Shown: piece by piece, positions 1 through 11,700 of the stretch
Layout: the number at the start of each line of letters is the position of its first letter
How positions within the stretch are numbered: the first letter of the stretch is position 1
Assembly: GCF_000203815.1 (NCBI RefSeq)
Contig: NW_004457624.1
Coordinates: 1,612,001 to 1,676,000 of the forward strand
Length of the DNA: 64,000 bases
Direction: 5' to 3'
From: Cavenderia fasciculata
Lineage: Eukaryota; Evosea; Eumycetozoa; Acytosteliales; Cavenderiaceae
Notes under the pieces: generated by a model
Told to the model about the DNA's origin: nothing
The model's database searches: none
The model's input: the letters and a program-made list of their open reading frames with translations, nothing else
Program-made: the position numbers and the translations under genes

Positions 1-1419
1 ATAAATATTTGTATACTTTGTACTAGAAATGAAAAATGTATAAAATGTTATCTAACTCATGGTAAGAAATCAAACAAGTACAAAATTGTATCGTACACAT
101 TTAATATTAATTTAATTACTTTTATCTTTTTATATTTAGTACCAATAAGAATTAATGTTAGATTAGAAGGCAGAGAAAATACACCAAAATTGATTATTTT
201 AGAAACGCCATCATATTTGGATTTTAATTCACAGATATTTGAAAAGTTTGATATTGACAAGGGAATGAGAATACAATGTAAACTACAAGACCATTCAAGG
301 CAAGATATTCCACTCAACAGCGACATTAATTTGCATTTGGCACTTAGAACCAACACACCCATTTGTAAAATGGTCAATGTCTTTGTCATGGATCCTAGAA
401 TCAACTCTGATATTCCAACCATTGGCATGTCTGATCTCATATTCCCAGAGAATTCACATATAGCAGAGGGTGGTGGAGGAACCGTGTCAGAAGTAATTAT
501 CCCAACACTCTCTGACTATAAAGACATTCCATTGGTACTAAAGTGTTACAAACTACCAGTATTCGATCCAGAAGAATTTGATCCACGATCTAAAATCAAT
601 ACCATTGCCAGATCAAAATACAAATTTAAAAGAGAGGCTGCATTATTATCAAATATCAAGAGTGATTATATCATTAAAATGATTGCTTTTGTTAGAGATG
701 AAAACAAACCACATGAAATGGGTATCATCCTGGAAAAGGCTCCACTTGGTTCAATGGATAAAAAATATTTCTCAAGTTGGGGTATGTAGAAAAACAAACA
801 AACAAAACAAAAAAAGATATCAACCAATTATTATTTACACCTACTATTTACTTTACATTTAGAATTAAATATTTTAATTTTATTGGATATTTGTAAATCT
901 TTAAAAGCTGTACATTCTAATGGATACATATTCCAGGATCTAAAACCTGACAATGTATTATTGTTTACAGAATCAACGGATCCTGAAAAGATTAGATGCA
1001 AATTGAGTGATTTTGGAATTGTAACAAAAAAGAAAAAGAAACATAATCTTGGTCATACTGGTGTATCACATACCTTTTCCTATGTTGCACCAGAACACAA
1101 TGCAAAAGGTAAATTTAATGAATCCATAGATATCTATGCATTTGGTTTGTTAATGTTTGAATTATTGACAACCCACCGATACCTCAATCGATTCGGTGAA
1201 CCAAAATATGATTTTAAAGATGTTCAACTTCCCCTCCCTGCACTGACAATCATTAAACTATTATTAAAGACTGATGTTGAAATGCGTCTTTCAAGTATGC
1301 AAATCGTACAAGAACATTTGGAGAAATTACTTCAAACTTGTAAAACCGAAAATTGGCAACCTTTAATACATCCATCACAAATACCTCTTAGACAAAGTTA
1401 TGAAGATACTTCAATCTAA
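1..1419 (+). CDS. TKL-like protein kinase, 5' end outside window
   Basis: Partial gene; the frame is open from base 1. Exons are 1-61, 140-781 and 863-1419, giving 419 visible residues. The upstream part is Cys-rich (CILCTRNEKCIKCYLTH) and is followed by about 110 residues I do not recognise. The kinase domain starts at a Gly-rich loop (AEGGGGTVSEV), has the beta-3 lysine in VLKCYK, the catalytic loop QDLKPDN, the metal site SDFG and the motif YVAPEH. The usual HRD is replaced by FQD, with the catalytic Asp kept, so activity is plausible but the His/Arg signature is lost. Dictyostelids have a large TKL kinase family, to which this most likely belongs; substrate unknown. Both introns have AT-rich bodies and GT-AG ends. 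The neighbour EF-Ts is convergent, 98 bp away. Confidence 0.85.
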
Positions 1420-1517
1420 ATCTAAATCTAAATAAATAAATAATAAACTATAAATAATAAACTAAACTATCTATATTTATTTATAAATATAATATTAATT
1501 GTTTATTTATTTTTTAT

Positions 1518-2717
1518 TTACTTTTTGGTAGCATTTAACTTTTCCATAACTTCGGCAGCATAGTTTTCTTCTTTCTTTTCCATACCTTCACCAACAGCAT
1601 AACGAACAAATGATTTAACAGTGAGATTGGTACCTAATTGCTTGGAGTAACGGTCAACAGCTTCCTTGACAGATTCACCTTCTTCGCCAGAGATGAACTT
1701 TTGTTCGAGGAGGACGACTTCGTCATAGAGACCGTTTGGATGTCTCTTATTCTTTTTGCATTCCTCGAGCATTTCCTCTGGAACGTCTTGAATCGATACA
1801 AATGATGGTCCAACACCGACAATGTGGACAGCGATTTGATCGGCAAAGGCCTTGATGGCAGCAAGATCAATGTTGCTGTTGTTTTCGTATTCGATGCTGA
1901 CCAAACTACCTAAACGACCAAACTTCTTGGTTCCATTTGGATCATGGGCATAACCGGCAATGACTGTATGTGGGTTGGTGGCTTGGATACCAGAGGCACG
2001 ACGCATGATAAGGTTTTCACGCAACTTGGCAACGGTACGGACAAAGGCCTCTTGCACAGAGACGGTTTCATTGTCCAATGAGATGGTTTGACGACCGAGT
2101 TCTTCAACAGAGACATCGGCAATCTTGTCGTTATTACCCTTGAGGGCAGCGCCAGACTCGACAGTGAGCGATGAAATGTCACCAACCAATTGTCTAAAGG
2201 TTTCACCACGACTAACAAAATCAGTCTCACTGTTGACTTCGAGGATCATACCCTTGTTATTATTGACAAAGACAGAGATGACACCTTCATACGATACTCT
2301 GTTGGAAAGTTTGACAGCGGTGGCTTTACCCTTTTCGAGTAACCAAGCAATAGCCTTGTCCATATCGTTTTCACTTGCTTGCAAGGCCTTCTTGCAGTCA
2401 GTGATTGGTGCAGATGTCTTCTTTCTCAATTCTTGGATCAATGGTACTGGTACCTTGATCTCTGCTGCAGGTGAAGCTGCTGTGCTGAATGTTCTCATAT
2501 ATCCATTGACATTATTGTTTGTATTGACCAATGATGAAGATGTAGAGTATGTGTATACATTCTTTACATTTGAAATTCTATTTTGGTTTCCTTTATAAAG
2601 TAGAGTGTATCAGAGTGATTGGGGTTAGTTATTATTATCGATCATTGTATGTATGTATTCTCTTCTCTTTCTATTTAAAGTCATACTTAATAACAATGAG
2701 AGGGTTGATTTCATCAT
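1518..2717 (-). CDS. tsfm: Elongation factor Ts, mitochondrial
   Basis: Guanine nucleotide exchange factor that recycles EF-Tu in mitochondrial translation. The N-terminal UBA-like helix region contains TDCKKALQAS, followed by the EF-Ts core motif ETDFVSR; the C-terminal dimerisation lobes follow. The main exon is 2590-1518. There is no ATG in frame upstream of YMRTF, but a 31-nt first exon at 2717-2687 (MMKSTLSLLL) joined across a 96-bp GTATGA...AAAG intron gives a basic, Ser-rich, acid-free leader (RNQNRISNVKNVYTYS), a good mitochondrial presequence. The total would be 367 residues. The first exon is inferred from phase and leader composition; the fallback start is the ATG at 2498. The gene is divergent from a TPR gene that also has a mitochondrial leader. 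Confidence 0.9.
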
Positions 2718-2900
2718 TTTTGTATCTCTGTGCTCTTTCTGTGAAGATTGATGATGAGAGTGTTAAATTAAACGAACGAAACGAGTAATGATAAAAAATT
2801 AATGATAAATTTCTTTTTTTTTTTTTTTTTTATTGCTATTTAGAGTAGTTTAGAGGAGAGGAGAGAAGAGTTAACTCTTAATTAATTACAAAGCTTCAAG
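2718..2900. promoter_or_regulatory. Divergent promoter between EF-Ts and TPR gene
   Basis: About 180 bp separate the two predicted start codons. The interval holds a T19-like run near 2813-2831, a common dictyostelid promoter feature, and a GA-rich stretch (GGAGAGGAGAGAAGAG) just upstream of the plus-strand ATG. Co-regulation of the two mitochondrial genes is inference from this arrangement. Confidence 0.5.
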
Positions 2901-4296
2901 ATGATAAACTCTTCTAAAAGATTGTTAAATGTATTCACTAAAATATCAAGTAATAGTGGATATTTAAGATCATCGTCATCAACATTGATTAGAACAAAAC
3001 ATTCTTCATCTTCATCTTCTTCATCATCTTCGACATCATTATTTAATAAATTTAAACAACAAACTATAGAGAATCAACAACAACAACAACAAAGAACAAT
3101 ATTTTATAGTAGTTATATTACAAATACAACCAATTATAAACCAATCAAAAATGATGAAATCTTTAGTGAAATTCTAGAAAGTAAGAGATACGAAGAGTAT
3201 GGCAACTATGAAGCATCAAGATCTATTTTGGTTAGAGCTAAAGATATGGTTGAAAAGACACTAGGAATGAAACACCCCATAACAATCAATGTACTCTTTC
3301 GTTTGATCAATGCCGAGATGGCTATCGGAGGTTTAGATGCCGCCCAAAAGCATTGTCAAACCATTTTGGATAGAATCAATGTCAACGAAGACATTGAATA
3401 CTCTATTCCATCCATCTACAATCTTATCCTTTGTCATCAATATAAAGGTGATCTCGAACAGGCTGCAAAGGTTTCCGATCTACTTGTAGAAATTGCAACC
3501 AAACGAAATGACTGGGAACTATGTGTTGGATCAATCTTAAACAAGGCCATTATTCTTTCACTTGGTTGTAGGGATGTTGAAAGCAAAGAAATCTTTGATC
3601 AATGTATAGCTTTACTTCATGATAAATTGGATGCTAAAAATCATTTAAATGGTAAATGAAAAAAATTAGTAGGATAGACTGTATCAATCAATTAACAGTA
3701 ATATCTTTTCTTCTAATTTAGAATCTGTTTATGGTAATTTTGCTTCATTTTTACATTCAATTGAAATAGACAAGGAAGCTGAAGCTTATTATATGATGGC
3801 CGAACAAAGTGCAAAGGATAATAACAACGATAAGGAATTGGTTAATATCTTGACCAATTATACTGAATTTTTGTACGATAGTGGACAATTTGATGAATGC
3901 GAAACAATGTTAAAGGAAGCATCGGCCAAGGCCGAACAAGTGTATGGAAGAGAGAGTCCAAAGGTTGCCAGTATCATTTTCATCATGGCTAGACTCTACA
4001 GAGCCAAGGAGAACCCAACATGGGCTGAAGGATTTTTCAACAAGTGCATTAGCATCTTTGAACACTACCGTAGTCAATCCAAACACCAATCAATGTTGAC
4101 TAAAAAGGAAAATGAAGCAGTACCAAGCTTCGAACCTGGAAAAAGAGAAATTGAATTGCGAACAAACAAAGAGGTTGATATCGAATATGGAAATGTTTTA
4201 TGGGAATATGCTCAAATGCTAAGAGAAAAGGGTAGACAACATGAAGCAATGAACATAGAAGAAAGAGCTCGTAGATTAAATTCTATTGACGATTAA
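2901..4296 (+). CDS. TPR-repeat protein with mitochondrial presequence
   Basis: Exons 2901-3651 and 3722-4296, 441 residues. The N-terminus (MINSSKRLLNVFTKISSNS) is basic, Ser-rich and acid-free, as in mitochondrial matrix leaders; a Ser run and a Gln run follow. From residue 85 the protein is helical with tetratricopeptide-like repeats: paired helices with small residues at turn positions (for example YNLILCHQYKGDLEQAAKV and YTEFLYDSGQFDECETML). TPR arrays are protein-docking surfaces; which mitochondrial complex it serves is unknown. It looks superficially like TTC19-type assembly factors but I cannot confirm this. The start ATG lies right after the divergent promoter shared with mitochondrial EF-Ts. 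The intron is 70 bp, phase 1. Confidence 0.75.
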
Positions 4297-4401
4297 TAAA
4301 AAAATAAATCAAATAATAATAATAATACAAGCCCAACCCAAAAATATATATTTATATAAATAATGGAAACTAACTAAATAGTATAGAATTATTATTATTA
4401 T

Positions 4402-4417
4402 TTATTCCATATTATAA

Positions 4418-4448
<31 letters not shown>

Positions 4449-4482
4449 AGTCATTATTAACATAACTATCTTGATGATGATA

Positions 4483-4539
<57 letters not shown>

Positions 4540-6727
4540 GTTATTATCATCCATATTGTTGTTGTTTCCATACATATCATCACTACTACCATTATTAAAT
4601 TGTTGTTGCTGTTGTTGTTGTTGATGTTGTTGTTGTTGTAGTTGTTGTTCCTGTTGTAATTGTTGTTGATGGAATTGAAGTTGTTGATCATCTTGTCCTT
4701 GAAGGATATAAAAATCTTCTGGGTAAAATGCAGTTATAATGGTTCTATAATTATATCTTCTTCCTCCGATGCTCATCCATGCACGTTGAGCGCTCTCCAA
4801 ACTAACAAACTTGACAAAAACCTTTACGATATCCAAAGGATTCTCTTCCTTTGGCCTTGAGATAAAAATGGATTCCACTTCTCCAAACTCCTCGCACTCT
4901 TCTTTTACATCGATCAATAAATTTTCATAATCTGAATCATCTTGAATATCTTCTCGATCTACCAAATTAAATAATTGAATCACTGTTGATGATTTTGTAT
5001 TACCTAGAGACACGAAAAATACAAATATAAATATAATTATATAGTAGAAATATCTATTTCTATTTTTTTTTTTTTTTTAAACTTACTGTCGGACGGTATA
5101 TTTGATCTAATTGTTCCTAATACTTGAGGAATTGATGATGCTAGATTTAACATTTGTGTAACAGATTGATCAAAAGTTGTAACCGATTTTCTATTTGAAT
5201 TCATATTGGCATTATTGTTATTGTTATTATTGTTGTTGTTGTTGTTGTTGTTTGTAGATGTAGTACTTGGATCCTATAAAAAAGAAAAAGAAAGAAAGAA
5301 AGAAATTAAAAATGAGTAAAACTGATGATATGGGTCCATTCTATTCTATTTTGTTTTGTTTTTCATACCTTTGTACCAACACTAGATCTTTGTACAACTA
5401 AAGATTTTTCACCAAACTTTGTTCCATTTAAACCATTAATACAATCATTTGTTTCTTCGGTTTCGTAATATTCACAGAAGGCATAACCCTTTGAAGATCC
5501 AGTCTTTGGATCCTTGACCAAATTGAAAGCTTTGAGTCTTCCAAACGCCAACAACATTGATTTGATTTGCTCTTCGTTCAAGGTAGTTGGGATACCGCCA
5601 ATAAATATTTTGTTTTCAGAGTCGGGGACGTTTGTACTGACGATAGACATGGATACTGGTGCCGATGGCATGGATGATTCGTTTGCAGGTGGTTGATAGT
5701 CGGTGGGACGACGGATCTTGAGTGAAAAGGTGAATAGAGAGATACCGTCCAATCCCATCGCGTTGGTGGCCTCTTCGGCCGAACGGAACTCGAGAAAGGC
5801 AAAGTTTTTCGCACTGTTGATCTGACAGGACAATACAACGGGTCCAGTCTTGCTAGAGAGGTGGAGGTTGGCGGCGGTGATGGCCGTGTTGAAAAAGTCG
5901 ATAAGAGTGTTGTCTGTAATGTTGGGTGGGATGTTGCCGATATATAGTCTTCTGCTCTGCTTGTTTTGTTGGGTCTGTGTGTTGGCGGCGGCACCACCAG
6001 CGGTGGCCATGGCAGCGGGTGGAGGCAATATTCCTCCGGTGGCCATACCAATAAACTGTTGTTGTTGTTGCATCTGCTGGAGCATCTGTTGCTGCAATTG
6101 TAGTTGTTGTAGCTGAAGAATTTGTTGTTGCTGTTGTTGTTGGTGTTGCTGTTGTTGGTGGTTTTGTTGTTGTAAGAGTTGTTGGAACTGTGGGTGTTGT
6201 TGACCAAGCACGGCGCTTTGGAACACCTGACCAACGAGGTTTCCTTGTTGCATGTCGTTGGCATCAGGTGCTCTATCCCACATTGATGATTTTCTCGCTG
6301 CTCTCTCTACAGCTTGTGCAGATGCAGATGATGACGACATTGATGATGATGATGATGATGATGTTACATGATCGGTTGGTTTTCTTCCTGTTGGAGATCT
6401 ACTTCTCTTTCTTGATTCCCTGTCACGGTCTCCTCCTCTGTCACCTCCACCTCTTCCTCCACCGCCACCACCACCTCTATCGCTTCTATCTCTGTCTCTG
6501 TCTCTATCTCTATCTCTATCTCTATCTCTATATTCTCTGTCGCGGTCTCCACGATCACCTCTCCTATCTCTGTCTCTGTCTCTGTGATCTCTGTCCCCTC
6601 TGTCTCCTCCTCTATCGCTTCTATCTCTGTCCCCTCTATCGCTTCTATCTCTATCTCCTCTATGTCTGTCCTTTGACGATGATGACGACGATGAGTAATC
6701 ACCATTATTTTGAGAGTATCCGTCCAT
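4402..6727 (-). CDS. u2af2: U2AF large subunit (U2AF65), splicing factor
   Basis: Binds the polypyrimidine tract at 3' splice sites and recruits U2 snRNP. Exons 6727-5369, 5273-5087 and 5003-4402 give 715 residues. In order: an Arg/Asp/Ser-repeat RS-like domain (about 35-110), a UHM-ligand motif around RKSSMWDRAP where the Trp would dock on the small U2AF subunit, a Gln-rich spacer, RRM1 from about 257 (RLYIGNIPP; FAFLEF), RRM2 from about 370 (KIFIGGIPT; KGYAFCEYY), an Asn-rich linker, and a C-terminal UHM/RRM3 (VIQLFNLVD; VKVFVKF) from about 518. The tail carries polyGln and polyAsn encoded by CAA and AAT runs. The start chosen is the ATG before DGYSQNNG; an upstream TTG-initiated extension is untranslated AT-repeat DNA. 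Convergent with the TPR gene. Confidence 0.93.
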
Positions 6728-7350
6728 CCTTTTTTTATATATATATATATATTCTCTGTTGTTGTTGTTGTTGTTATTGTGACCCAATGATGTATATTCT
6801 ATTATATTCTACTACTATATCCTTGTTGTTCAAATTGTACCACTGTTAACAGAAGAATTAGCCGTCGACGTTACGTTTCTTTCTTGAACCTCACTTTTTG
6901 CGAATAATGTATTGTCGTCGTCGGTAGGTTATAGTATATTATTGTTGTTGTTGTTGTTATGTATGTAGTATCGATCGATCTATACTATATATATATATAT
7001 ATTTGGGTTATGAATAAGTCGACTGCTTTTACTACTTCTCTCTCTACTTTTAAACGACCACAACATAAACTTTTGTTGTTGAAAAAGCAGCAATCGTTGT
7101 GAGAGATTTAAAAAAAAAAATTCTTCTTTTGAGCTGCGAAAAAATCGTGTGATGATCATGTGATGTGCATCAGGTTGATTGGATAGGGATGGAGGGAGGT
7201 GGATTCCGATTTATTAAATTCCAACATAAACCTCAATCAATATCTTAATAATCATCATAGTTATATATGTGCTCTAATTATTATTATTATTATTATTATT
7301 AGAAATACAACTATCTATGATGTTTTTGGTTTTCAATATGGTTGACTACT
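6728..7350. other. Spacer upstream of U2AF65 and downstream of TSC2
   Basis: 623 bp without a supported gene. It holds short AT-dinucleotide runs (6736-6752 and 6985-7002), TTG trinucleotide runs, and near 7260-7300 an ATT run that may belong to the TSC2 3' UTR. The U2AF65 promoter must lie here, but no individual element is convincing. Confidence 0.5.
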
Positions 7351-8737
7351 TTATTTCTTTAAACTTACTAAATCCAACCAACCATCATCTTCTTTTGCAA
7401 ATCTGTCTTTGATTGTTTTGATTTGTTTTAATCTTTCTTCAAGGTTTGACATGAATTCTGTTTTACCGTCATACAACATTGAAACCAACTATAGATATTT
7501 AAAAAAAAAAAATCAAATCAAAATTGATATTAATATCTAAAATTATAGATATAATTTGAAATAATACTAATTCCTTTTGTTTTACTTACATTTGCATTGA
7601 TAGCAGTTTGAATGATTAATGATGATAATGATTGTTCGGAAATGATTTGTTGGTGATGAATGGGACCAAAAATAGGGATATCCTTCTTTTTGTTGATTTC
7701 AACACGATACCAACCAATTTCCAATGGATAGACGACGATATTTACGAAATTGAATTGACCAGAGATGGAACTTTGGTTAAAGGGCAATGAGGAATCTGAA
7801 AAGATGATATTTACATAGTCATTTCCAATGTGTCGTTTCTTGTTTGTAAAGTTGGGATCCTTTTCAGAGGTTGGCATCATGGTGGTGACATGGAACACCA
7901 CTTGGGTAATGACATCGTGCCAATACAATGAAAACTCACCATCGGTTCTGGTGCCACTGCGATCCAAACCTCCTGGATAGACATCGATACGATCGGCAAC
8001 ACGGAATCTTTCACCCATGAGATTGAGAAAGTGATGGTATCTCGGTGAACCTTTGACATTGGCCAGATACTGTTCCTCGGTCTTTTGATCAACACCAACA
8101 TAGATGATACCAAACTTGTGTGTCTCTGAGCAAAAAGTATGGTCAAGTACACTTAAAGCTCTTTCAAATGAATGACCATTCTTAATCTCGGTTGTCAAGT
8201 CACCAGAGAATTGATGTAAATGATAAAATACAATGGATGGATCTAGAATTGTTGGATCATAACTAGATTCTAAGTTGTTATTATTATTATTATTGTAGTT
8301 GGGTGGAGGTGGTGGAGAGGGAGAGTGGGTTGGTGATGACATGTAGTGGTGAGATGATTGTTGTTGTTGTTGTTGTTGTTGTGGTAGGTGAGATTGTTCA
8401 TTGTGAACATGGTTTGAAATAGAGTTGATCATCTTGTCATCAAATAGATTTGGGATATTAGTGTATGACAGACTGTATTGTTGTTGTGGTGTTGATGAAA
8501 GTGCCGAAGCTGAATTTGAACGTGCAAATGTAGGAGGTTCAAATTGACCATTTCCATTGTTATTTGTCAAAGTATTTGATTTGTTGTTGTTGTTGTTGTT
8601 GTTGGTTTTGTTTAGTAAATAGGATTGGTATAGAGTTGGTGTATTATTTTGTGGTCCAACCTTTAGAGGTGACAAAATATTCAATCCAGATGCCGTTGAT
8701 GTAGATGTAGATGTGTTGTTGGTATTGGTGGAAACTG

Positions 8738-8768
<31 letters not shown>

Positions 8769-11700
8769 ATTATTGTTGGTTGGTGGTGGCATAACCATTG
8801 TCATTGAATTTGACAAGACTGATCCTGAGTTTGAAGAACTTGTAACCAATCCAGGAACAGATGGTAATAATGGCATTGAAGAGGTTGGATTACTTGTGGT
8901 CAGAGTATTACTATTTGATGTCTTGGATTGAACGGTTGACGATCCTTGTTGAAGTGAAAATTGATTCAAGTGTTCTGGAACTGATAACTGAGGAACCAAT
9001 CTTGCTGAACCTAATATAACAGATGTACTCTTTGTCAACACTGGTGATGTTGTACGTACAATCTGAGATCCTCCTCCTAATACCTTTGTATCAGTGTTGA
9101 TTGGACCTTCTTTTGGAACTAATTGAGTTGCTCCAACTGGTGAAACTGGTTTGAATGAATGTTGTTGGGGTTGTTGTGGCTGTTGAGGCTGTGGTTGTTG
9201 TGATTGAATATGCTGTTGATGATATTTTGTAAATGATAAATGATCGGTTGGTGATTGAGTAGGGGTTGGTTCAAGGATTGGAGTCGGTGAAATACTAATA
9301 TCAGTGTTTGTCGGTGACGATGTTGTATTTTCAATTGTGAATGAAGTTGATTTGATCAATGCCGATCCATGTGCCTTGAATGTTGTAACCATAGTTGGTG
9401 ATGTTGGATCACCCGATATCTGTTGTTTCTGTTGCTCTGCAATCTCCATTTCAATCTTGTTAAATAAACTTGATGGGACATTATTATTATTATTATTTTG
9501 TGACAACAAGATCTTGTCCTTTTCGGCTACTTGATCTTCTTCATCATCTACCTCTTGATCTGAATGGTCTTGGTCAGTATCACTGGCTTCCTCTTTTGAT
9601 TGATCGATGAGTGATAGTTTGCTTTGTGGTAACTTTCCTTTTTTAGAGATGAGATAGGGTGAATCTTCAACAGACAATGAGAATATTTCATCATGTTTGA
9701 TGTAGCCTGAAGAGTTTGACAATGATGACGGTGTGCTATCAGCCAAATCCAGCAGTTTTGCCTTGAAATCCTTTTTCATCAATGTATTGCCTTGTTCTCC
9801 TGCAGAGGTGGATTGGTTGACAATATCGATAGAGTCACTCTTGAATGTACTAGAATGTTGTGATGGTGGTGTGGTTGATGGAGACACTGATCCAACGTGG
9901 AGTAAAAGTTGTGCAGAGAGGTTGTTGCTCATCATGGCATCGGGCATCATGATATCACTGGTACAGCTGGCAGGATTGCTCGATGTACCACTAAAGAATG
10001 ATAAAAGCTCCTCGTCGTCGTCAAATGATGGTAGCGGTGGATAAAACTTGGAAATGGCTGTGCCAACGGGTGTATTTTCTCCCGATAGAGACTTTTTATA
10101 GGGACTATCGAGGTTACTTTGCAAAAATATATTCTCTCCATCATCATTTTGATCTCTAGATGGTGGTGTAAATCTTGGCATTTTCAATTCTGTCGTAATA
10201 TCATCAAAACTATTATTAAATATTAATGATCCACTACCATACCCAATACGATTGTTATCTGGATTATTATTATTAGAGTTATTATTATTACTGTTCTTTA
10301 CAATTTCCATTGCAACCAATTTCCTTTCATCTTGTCGTTCTTGGTGTTGAAGTATCTCTTGATTGGTCAATAAAGGAGAGATTAATAATTTTTGGGATGA
10401 TACCAAAGTAGGAAGTTGATTGTTGTCATTGTTGTTACCATCTCTTGATGATGATGAAGGAGGTAATAGTGAAAGATTGAGTGAAGTGGTAGATTCAGTC
10501 AATTTATCAACACTAACTTGTTTGGCTAAAAGATTCAATTTGTGTAATAAAATATTTGGTGATTCATAAACTTCCTCTTGGTGTTGTTGTTGTTGTTTAG
10601 GTTGGACAACTGTAGCAGGAGAAGCAACAACAGTATTCGTGGTAGTATTGGTAAGAACTGGAGGAAGAGGAGAAACTAATAATTGTGGTTGTTGTTGGGA
10701 TGGAGATATTAATGTTGATAGTGGTTGTTGGGATGGTGGTTGAGATTCTGGTGTATTTGGATTTGTAATTGTTGAAGTTGAATTTGATAAAATATTTGTA
10801 CCAGCACCACTTGAAATTGCAGGCATAACAGTAGCAGGTAAAGTTGGTAAATCTCTTGAACTATTACAACAATTATATTCTCCAGATACTGAAATGGGTG
10901 AAAGGGAGGGGGAGGTTGGCGATGTCAAAGGACTGAATTCCTTGCGGTAGTATGGTTCTTTGGGAAGATTCACCAGTTGGGAATCGGTCATTGGGTCCAT
11001 CCCACTCGAGAATGGGTCGTATTGTTGAAGATGAGGGTTGAAATTATTTTGGAATCTCATCAACCATACAACGCAACCGGTAGCCTTTCGATGGGTGACT
11101 TCGGCCCATCCCAACTTGCCCGTTCTGATTGTGATGAGTGAAAATCCTTGAATCCAAGTTTTGGTCTGGCCATCGTGGAAAATGGGACTTGAATGTCGCA
11201 TTGGATAGTGAAAGGGATCGATATTGGTGTGAATGTATCTATTCAAAAGCTCGATAGAAATTTCACTCAATAAACTATTACGATCCTTTAACTGACTGTC
11301 CAATCCCTTTATAATATTTCTAACTAGTAATATTCTAGATTGTATTGTACATGAGGTAAACCATCTTATTAAACTTTCAAATGCAACTAAAACAATTAAT
11401 GATGAATACTAAAATAAATATAATAGATAATATTGTTAATAAATAAATTCGCTTTACTTTTACTTTTTTTTTCTTTTTTTTTTTTTTTTGTTACCTTTGA
11501 TCTATCAAAAAATTGAATTAATAATTTAAAGATAAAAGTTAGAGATTCAAATGGTAGTTGAGATGGAAGAGATGGAATGGAAACCATGAGATTAAGATAT
11601 TGTAGGATCGAATATATTGTATCTTTGTGCGTATTACTACTTGTTGAGACTTGGTGAAGAGCTTTGGTAATGTTTTGAATGTACTTTAGTGTAGTTTTAA

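Noticed and set aside
4398-4691. Poly-Ile/Asn minus-strand ORF
   Set aside because: Another frame of the AAT/CAA repeat that encodes the U2AF65 tail.
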